Source: Jimgerdemannia flammicorona (taxonomy: Eukaryota > Mucoromycota > Endogonomycetes > Endogonales > Endogonaceae). From it: DNA of 13,157 nt. Location of the stretch: positions 1 to 13,157 of the forward strand of contig RBNI01004992.1 of NCBI GenBank assembly GCA_003990745.1, in the 5' to 3' direction. The notes below the pieces were generated by a model that saw nothing but the letters and a program-made list of their open reading frames with translations, did not search any database and was not told where the DNA came from. A program made the position numbers and the translations under genes. This document shows positions 7,988-13,157 of the stretch, in pieces. The stretch's first letter is position 1, and every line of letters starts with the position of its first letter.

Positions 7988-8596
7988 GTAGCAGGAAAGA
8001 GGGGGCAAAAAAAGCAAAGAGGAGAGGTTTGGACAGGAATTGGGTATACTGCAATACTGATAAAGAGTGAGTTCTAGAGTTCCAAAATCTCTCACACTTA
8101 CTTCTCTTTTTTTTTCCTCTTCCCTAGATAATCACTCTCTTCACTAACATACTCTTTTTGATACAATTCTAGAGATATACAAGATTCTGTACTCCTACCA
8201 GAACTTTAGAAGTACTATCAAAGAGCAAACTACATATGAGTATAATACAGCCTGTGCAGTGATGGCAGCTATAATCTGGAGTTCTTTGAGCAGATTGGTA
8301 GAGCATATGGTAGGCCAGCTTGGTAATATTCTTGGTGCAGCTGTATATATATTCTTGGTGCAATTTAGCATACCATATGAGGTGAGGAGCTCCACTTTTT
8401 TAGTGCTGCAGCCTGGGGAGTTTCTGTGGCCTGAGGGGTTTCTGTCTCTCTGTATACAAAAAGGACTGACTGGATGCTATCTGTTTTAGCAGGTTTCTAA
8501 GCTGGGGCTCCTGGGGCTGGACTAAGAACAGGTATCCACCAGCACAGCCTGATAGTATGATATCCTGGGCCAAGAGTTCACCCAACTGTATGCTTA
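7988..8596. other. Stretch without assignable gene
   Basis: No recognised domain was found on either strand. A plus-strand frame is open from 8259 to 8489 (MMAAIIWSSLSRLVEHMV onward) and on the opposite strand frames are open across 8169-8585, but none looks like a known protein. A short local duplication, ATATTCTTGGTGCA, appears twice at about 8327-8363. The sequence TAGTGCTGCAGCC at 8401 resembles a hAT end only in its first seven bases. Confidence 0.4.
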
Positions 8597-9055
8597 TATC
8601 ATATTAAGATATGTTGAGCACAACATTTCTCTGCCCACACACATAGATAACAATATCGCTCTAATAATGTTTTATATTCCAAAAGGAAGGGCCCAACCTG
8701 GGAGGATAGTAGCAGAGTCTGATATGACCTCACCTATGGTTTCAGGGTTCTGTTTATAGCCAATATGGTCATTCTATTTCAACCACATAACTACCATAGC
8801 ACTGTCACCTTCAAGGAGAGCTCAGATACAACAGTTGTCATACTCACAATAGATGACAGGCTCATCAAGGCCTGGGACTGACAGGTGGAGCAGTTTTTGT
8901 AAGAGTTGAGTAGTCTTTTGTGGGGAGTTGGACTGGCAGCCAGGCACCTCTTCTGTAGTACTAGTTTAGCTATTATGCTGAGCCCTACTGGCCCCTTGGC
9001 TCTACTCTATAGTACTACTGGTGCAGTGCTGTAGTATAGGGTCAGGGTGTCTGTG
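8597..9055 (+). pseudogene. Decayed unassigned reading frame
   Basis: A plus-strand frame with a handful of stops reads FSAHTHR, NNVLYSKRKGPTWEDSSRV, YDLTYGFRVLFIANMVILF, PHNYHSTVTFKESSDTTVVI, LTIDDRLIKAWD and LSSLLWGVGLAARHLF. A second frame is also fairly open across the first part (ISLPTHIDNNIALIMFYIPK), so the true frame is uncertain. I do not recognise either product. The stops are mostly TGA and TAG at likely Arg, Trp or Gln positions. The region is CpG-poor but less AT-rich than its neighbours. A transposon-borne gene is more likely than a host gene given the setting. Confidence 0.33.
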
Positions 9056-9096
9056 GGACCTAACCAGTGATGGGACCTGAATCTGTAGTAGACTTC

Positions 9097-9220
9097 AACT
9101 GCTAGAAGTACCCTCCAACTACCAGAAATACCCTCCAACTGCTAAAAGTACCCTCTGACTGCCAGAAATGCCCTCTGACTGCCAGAAGCACCCTCTGACC
9201 ACCAGAAGCACCCTCTGACC
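9097..9220. repeat. 20-bp minisatellite, six copies
   Basis: Units of exactly 20 bases start at 9097, 9117, 9137, 9157, 9177 and 9197, with a four-base partial copy at 9217. The pattern is RACYRCYARAARYRCCCTCY. The copies change stepwise from left to right (CTCC to CTCT, GTA to GCA), as expected of arrays grown by local duplication. There is no CpG despite the high GC content. It lies about 500 bases beyond the 3' end of the hAT transposase gene. Confidence 0.9.
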
Positions 9221-9240
9221 CAGACTCAGACTCCTTGATG

Positions 9241-9630
9241 GCTTGGGGTTACCTCTTTACTACTAGCAGAGGGCCATAAATTTTGTATGCTCTCTCCACC
9301 ACTCTGCTGACCCCTGGCCCAAGCACAGACTGCTTGGGGTTACCTTAATCTACTGATGAAGGGCTGCAAATTCTGTATGCTCTCTCCACCTACCACTGCC
9401 CCCTCTGTCTACCCTCCATCCTGGATACTTGGGGCTGCTTCTTGCTGCTGACAGAGGGCCACAAATATTACATGCTCTCTCTGTTGATCCTGTGCCCACT
9501 GACCCTATCCATCAACCTGAGTACTGGTAGCATGGGGCTGCCCCTTGCTGCTGATAGAGGGCTGCAAATTTTGTGCACTCTCTCTGTCACCACTAATCTT
9601 GCCAACCACTGCCCCACTTGGGCTACAAAC
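9241..9630. repeat. Tandem repeat of 91-103-bp units, four copies
   Basis: Units begin near 9241, 9332, 9427 and 9530. Each contains a TTGGGG block, then AGRGGGCYRCAAAT and then GCTCTCTC, followed by a more variable C-rich part. On the minus strand the units read in part as related peptide repeats, such as ESIQNLQPFIS, ESIQNLWPSAS and ESAQNLQPSIS, so the array may once have been coding or may simply be noncoding. It directly follows the 20-bp array and precedes the C-terminal end of the minus-strand hAT transposase. Confidence 0.75.
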
Positions 9631-9729
9631 TCTGAGCTGAGTCTAGGTTTCTTTTTTCTTTTTTTTATTTTTGAATAATCTATGGGCCAATTAACTTATC
9701 TGTATATCCCAAGACCTACCAAATTTTAG

Positions 9730-12400
9730 CAGTCTGAGCTTCACTAAGATTTCAGACACATATATGTCTGGATTATCTCAGTATTCAGTATATACCTCTT
9801 AGGGGCAATAAGATCTACCCTATCTGAGAACACCTACTCAACAGGTATACTGGTAGCAGGAATTACCAGATAGTCCCAAGCCATACTACACAGGCTGGAG
9901 AAGTCTGTTTAACATAACTGCAGCCATATACTCTGATGGATAGAGTAGTGGTTAGGTTGGAGGATTAAATTGGTTCAATGTAACTAACTGTCTATCTGAC
10001 AACCCATCTTCCACCAGTTGAGCACCTTCACACCCTCTAGCAGAATTATGTAGTTGCTAGTAAGATAAATAGTGAGTTTATCTATTGACAGCAGCTCTTC
10101 CACTGACAGTTCTCTCTTTCTCTTTCTGCTGAAGTAAATGTGGGATAGGAGAGATCTCTTGACAGACTTTGGCCAGAATCTTGTAGTGGTGCATAGTATT
10201 TCCAATATGTTTCAATTATAGCCTGCTTGATATCCTTAATGAAGTACTACTCCCAGCTCTGATCTTTATGATATTGTAGCTTTAAATATAGATCTAGTAC
10301 TGTTTAGAGAAAAGAGAGTTTCTCTATTTTGAAAGGGGCAACAGCCATATGCTGACACACCTATACTGATTGAATATATAGCAGCATCTATTTTAGAGTA
10401 GTATTTTCTGAGCTTGCTTAGAGTAACCTCTATGGTATCTCTCTGATCTGGACTTAACCATAAATCACCACAATCCTCCAGCCTATTCTCAAGCTTGTCC
10501 TCTAGCCAGTCAATCAAAAGGTTATATACTGGTATTGTAGAGCTTATTGTTGGGGTCATTTGTTTGACTGTATTCTTTATACAATCATCAAAACACTGAT
10601 AGTTATGTGCAGTGAGATGTATATTGTATAGAGACAGATAAAATGAGTGTAGAGCCAGAGCAATCACCACTTACTTCCAAAACTCTGACCATATTCCTAA
10701 GTATATCCTACCTACTTTCACCTAGTGCCTTGCTCTGCATTTCCTTGTCAGCAGCGACTGTTGAATCTATTGGCTTGTTTTGTTTTTTTTTTTTACAAAA
10801 AAAAAAAACAAAATCCTCAATTATCCAAAATAAGTTGCTTCAGCTGACTGAAAAAAAAGAATGCATACCACAGCAAACTCCAGTGTATACTGGATCATTG
10901 CAAATGTCAAGTTTCAATACATACAGATATCCAGTATCAGCTCCTTTGGAGCTAAACTGATTGCTCTATACTGTGCAGTGAATTTGTCTCATTGTTGTGG
11001 GGACAATCAGACCAACACAACCAGTTTGTATAGCTTGGAAACTATACTCTGGGCCCCTCCTCTCTCAGATGTTTTGTCTATATATATAAGATAGTCCTGA
11101 ACAGTGAGGTTTAGTATATAGACCTGGTATTACATATGGTAGCTTTTTGCACCAAAGGCTACATTTTTCTATTTGAGGCTACCTACTAAAACTTTAAAAA
11201 ATGTTGAGTTGTTTATAGCATTATCTGTCATAATGATCAAAATCTGTACTTGAAATATTTTGTCAGCCAATTTATGCAAAAATAAATAACCAATAAAATC
11301 TGTTTATTTTAGGACCTTTCTCAAAATGCTAATCTGATAATAAGCCCCCCTTTTTTATCTTGGTTGTGATCTCAAGCTCCTAGATATAACTAATAAAAGC
11401 ATCTGCAATGTTTTCTCCAGAATAAGGGCAAGCAAGTTTCATGAAGTCAAGGGTGAGAGATTTCAGCTGCCAATCAAGATCAATCTAATAACTGGTAATA
11501 CTCAGAAATGAAATTGCATTGGAAGATATTCATGTATCAATTATAAATGAAATTTTGTCTGCTGAATTCTGCTTATTGAATGTGAGGTTAAATTGGTGAG
11601 CTCTTTAATAAATATATATATATAATTTAGCTTGCAAAGGTCATGGTGCTGCCCTTATTTTATCTGAAGTATCTGGTAGAGATTGTTGTACTCCTTCCTA
11701 TAGGCCTCCAGGATATCTTTGTAAATAGTATTGGCACTTGACAAATATAAATCATGCTTGAGAAGGCCAAAGATGCTATGCAATTGATTACTCTCAATAG
11801 TTGTGAATAGCTGGTCTATATATATAATCTAGCAAATGAGCCAATTTTGAAATTCTGTCAAAGAGTATGGCTAAATATTTTTGATTAAATGAGGTTGTTG
11901 ATACAGAAATAGTCAGACAATCAGATAAATATACCCACTATAGCTTGGATGTTGATTTTATTTGTCTCCATATTCTTTTTGATTTTGTTAGAGTACTTGT
12001 CTTTTATGTATCAATATATGTTTGAAGTCATACCACTAAGCATTTTGAACTTCTGGCTGGTGTAGTTTATGGGGGTAGATGAAACAGTATTATGTGTGTG
12101 TCAAATAAAAAGTGTTAGTTATATCAATAGGTGTGTCTTAATTTTTTACCTGCAATAGTTACAAATAATATTATCTTTTGTCTTAGTACAATATTGCCAG
12201 ATTTTGAAGTAAGAATTGTGTGGAAGGTGTAGAACTATCAGGGATATTTGACTTGAAGTATCATCAGTACTGTGAACTGTGGAAGACTGATCTGTCAACA
12301 TATGTATTTGTATATTTGTATATGCATACATATGTTTATATGTGTTGTGATGTATGCAATTGACAATGGAGTACTGGTGACTGCTAAGATCAGATGACAT
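9730..12400 (-). pseudogene. hAT-family transposase, decayed
   Basis: A cut-and-paste DNA transposase of about 890 codons on the minus strand. The likely start is ATG at 12400 (MSSDLSSHQY). A BED-like zinc-finger start shows CNYC at 12163-12152. Next come DQLFTTIES, HDLYLSSANTIYKDILEAY and YNNLYQILQ (11820-11650). The catalytic core reads FIIDT with the first Asp (11538-11536), SSNAISFLSITSY, DWQLKSLTLDFMKL and SGENIADAF. The second Asp lies in MTDNAINNSTFF (11225-11223), followed by ILNLTVQDYL. Further on are TISSTIPVYNLLIDWLEDKL and LSKLRKYYSKIDAA (10560-10380). The hATC dimerisation domain reads LLSIDKLTIYL, VLNWWK, then VIPATSIPVE-stop-VFS (9860-9834, the Arg of PATS..VERVFS lost to TAG) and IIQTYMCLKS. 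Numerous stops and frameshifts make it non-functional. No terminal repeats could be assigned. Confidence 0.93.
10778..10813. repeat. Perfect T/A inverted repeat (17-bp arms)
   Basis: TTTTG followed by twelve T, two spacer bases (AC), then twelve A followed by CAAAA. The arms at 10778-10794 and 10797-10813 are exact complements. The structure interrupts the decayed hAT transposase frame, between the second catalytic Asp region and the linker before the hATC domain. A head-to-head pair of A-tails or slippage growth could make it. Confidence 0.85.
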
Positions 12401-12477
12401 AATGGCGTGACAATCAAATAGACAGCCTGACCCATTAGGTGATCATCCCAAAAGAAGACAAGATGATCTGAGCCAAA
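12401..12477. other. Junction between hAT-derived DNA and CpG-containing sequence
   Basis: CpG begins to reappear here (GGCGTG near 12404) and the mutation load falls sharply just downstream. A right end for the hAT element would be expected around here, but no sequence ending in a CACTA-like terminus with a duplication of CTTGTAAT is present. Confidence 0.35.
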
Positions 12478-13157
12478 ATGAAGACCATGTTATTTAAGGA
12501 ACCATACTCCGCCTCAGAGATCGGTACCAAAGAACCAAGTACCCATCACACAATACCTCTCATTCACCAATCCAACCAGACCTCCCGCCACTCTACCCCT
12601 TTGCCTGGCCCAAAGACCCTGATCTTTGAAGCTATCAAGAAGGCCATCTGGTGCCCAGATACTTCTGAACACTTGAACTTCTACACTGAGGACCTTGGAC
12701 ACTTCATCAACTACTGGTATATAATGACCTAGCAGCTCAAAGACACTACTGAACGAATGACCCTCTGGCATGACTATGAAATTGGACACCGCCTTTGCAA
12801 TGAGACTCAAGAAGACAACCGGGAAGGCCTTATTACCGAATTGATAACCACTAGCCGGCTAATCAAGAGAGCCCTCCATGTTCACCAAATCTTCTGCCAT
12901 ATTCTCTGGGCCATAGCACACTTGCAAGGAGTAATGGCTGGCAGCCTCTCCCGCCTTTCAACTGAAGATGCTGACTGGATAGAATCTGAAGTAGCCAACT
13001 CTACTGGTAGCAACCGCGTCACCATAGGAAGCCAACAAACTGAACCCACTCAGCCAGGTTTCCACACCACCCCACTCCGAGACAACCATCAAGGTCACCT
13101 AATGAGTCTTATGGAGATATTTGAAGGTCCACCCATTACCATAGAAGTACCTGTTGG
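12478..13157 (+). pseudogene. Unassigned ORF with one internal stop, open at the right edge
   Basis: From ATG at 12478 a single frame runs to the window end (227 codons) with one stop, TAG at 12730-12732, most simply a CAG-to-TAG change. It reads MKTMLFKEPYSASEIG, HLNFYTEDLGHFINYWYIMT, stop, QLKDTTERMTLWHDYEIG, LITELITTSRLIKRALHVHQ, GVMAGSLSRLSTEDADWIES and then a Ser/Thr/Pro-rich tail. The product would be a soluble helical protein followed by a low-complexity linker. CpG is frequent here, unlike everything to its left apart from the MITE. I do not recognise it. A gag-like first ORF of a younger retroelement is my preferred guess. A host gene broken by one stop is the alternative, and an intron or sequencing error could also explain the TAG. 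Confidence 0.5.

Noticed and set aside
8401..8420. TAGTGCTGCAGCCTGG as another hAT terminus
   Set aside because: Similarity to TAGTGCTCTGAAT stops after seven bases, with no subterminal repeats, flanking duplication or partner end.
7548..9630. CRISPR array from the regular repeats
   Set aside because: The units are directly adjacent minisatellites without unique spacers, in eukaryotic transposon DNA.
10643..11094. Plus-strand ORFs over the hAT transposase
   Set aside because: The minus strand carries clear transposase motifs here; the plus frames are antisense shadows of a gene with low stop density.
12425..12450. CCCATTAGGTGATCAT as the missing right end of the hAT element, because it shares CATTAGG with the MITE right end
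   Set aside because: Only seven bases match, the terminal GAGCACTA is absent, and no copy of CTTGTAAT follows.
12514..12810. Minus-strand 98-codon ORF
   Set aside because: It overlaps the much longer plus-strand frame that continues to the window end with a single stop.
1..13157. Naming the species (for example an onygenalean fungus with AT-rich isochores)
   Set aside because: The element types and CpG loss fit several ascomycete groups; nothing in the window is diagnostic.
1..13157. tRNA or rRNA genes
   Set aside because: No cloverleaf with A and B boxes and no rRNA-like conserved stretch was seen on reading both strands; a covariance-model scan was not possible here.

Overview
The window looks like AT-rich, repeat-derived heterochromatin of a filamentous ascomycete (Pezizomycotina-type). 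Remnants of chromodomain-type Ty3/gypsy retrotransposons and of hAT DNA transposons fill most of it. Their reading frames carry many in-frame stops, mostly where the protein families have Gln, Arg or Trp, plus frameshifts. CpG is almost absent except in two islands. This fits repeat-induced point mutation (RIP) and/or methylation-driven decay. The species cannot be named from the sequence.

Left part (1-3545): the 3' half of a plus-strand Ty3/gypsy element. It has a decayed integrase (1-1190), a chromodomain (about 1252-1420), an unassigned spacer, a degraded unassigned reading frame (2103-3110) and an LTR-like stretch ending near 3545 with a TATA box and an AATAAA signal. Middle (4437-6587): a second Ty3/gypsy element on the minus strand, with integrase at 6587-5870, an unassigned decayed coding stretch, a polypurine tract and a 215-bp 3' LTR (4651-4437). 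The two elements are tail-to-tail. Between their LTRs sits a nearly intact 631-bp fold-back hAT-type MITE (3721-4351) with 8-bp flanking duplications. A second copy of the MITE terminus begins at 6588, exactly where the minus-strand integrase is cut off.

6588-9690: subterminal hAT-like repeats, a pyrimidine-rich tract, decayed plus-strand reading frames of unknown identity (6898-7540 and 8597-9055), one small intact ORF (7751-7987) and three tandem repeat arrays (15 bp, 20 bp and about 95 bp). 9730-12400: a decayed minus-strand hAT transposase with a BED-like zinc-finger start, an RNase H-like core with two recognisable catalytic Asp codons, and a C-terminal hATC dimerisation domain.

Right edge (12478 onward): a plus-strand ORF with normal CpG content and a single internal stop, running off the window. 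It is probably younger or less mutated, and is unassigned. No feature looks like an active host gene. The biology is a nested transposon graveyard whose degree of CpG loss gives a rough order of insertion.
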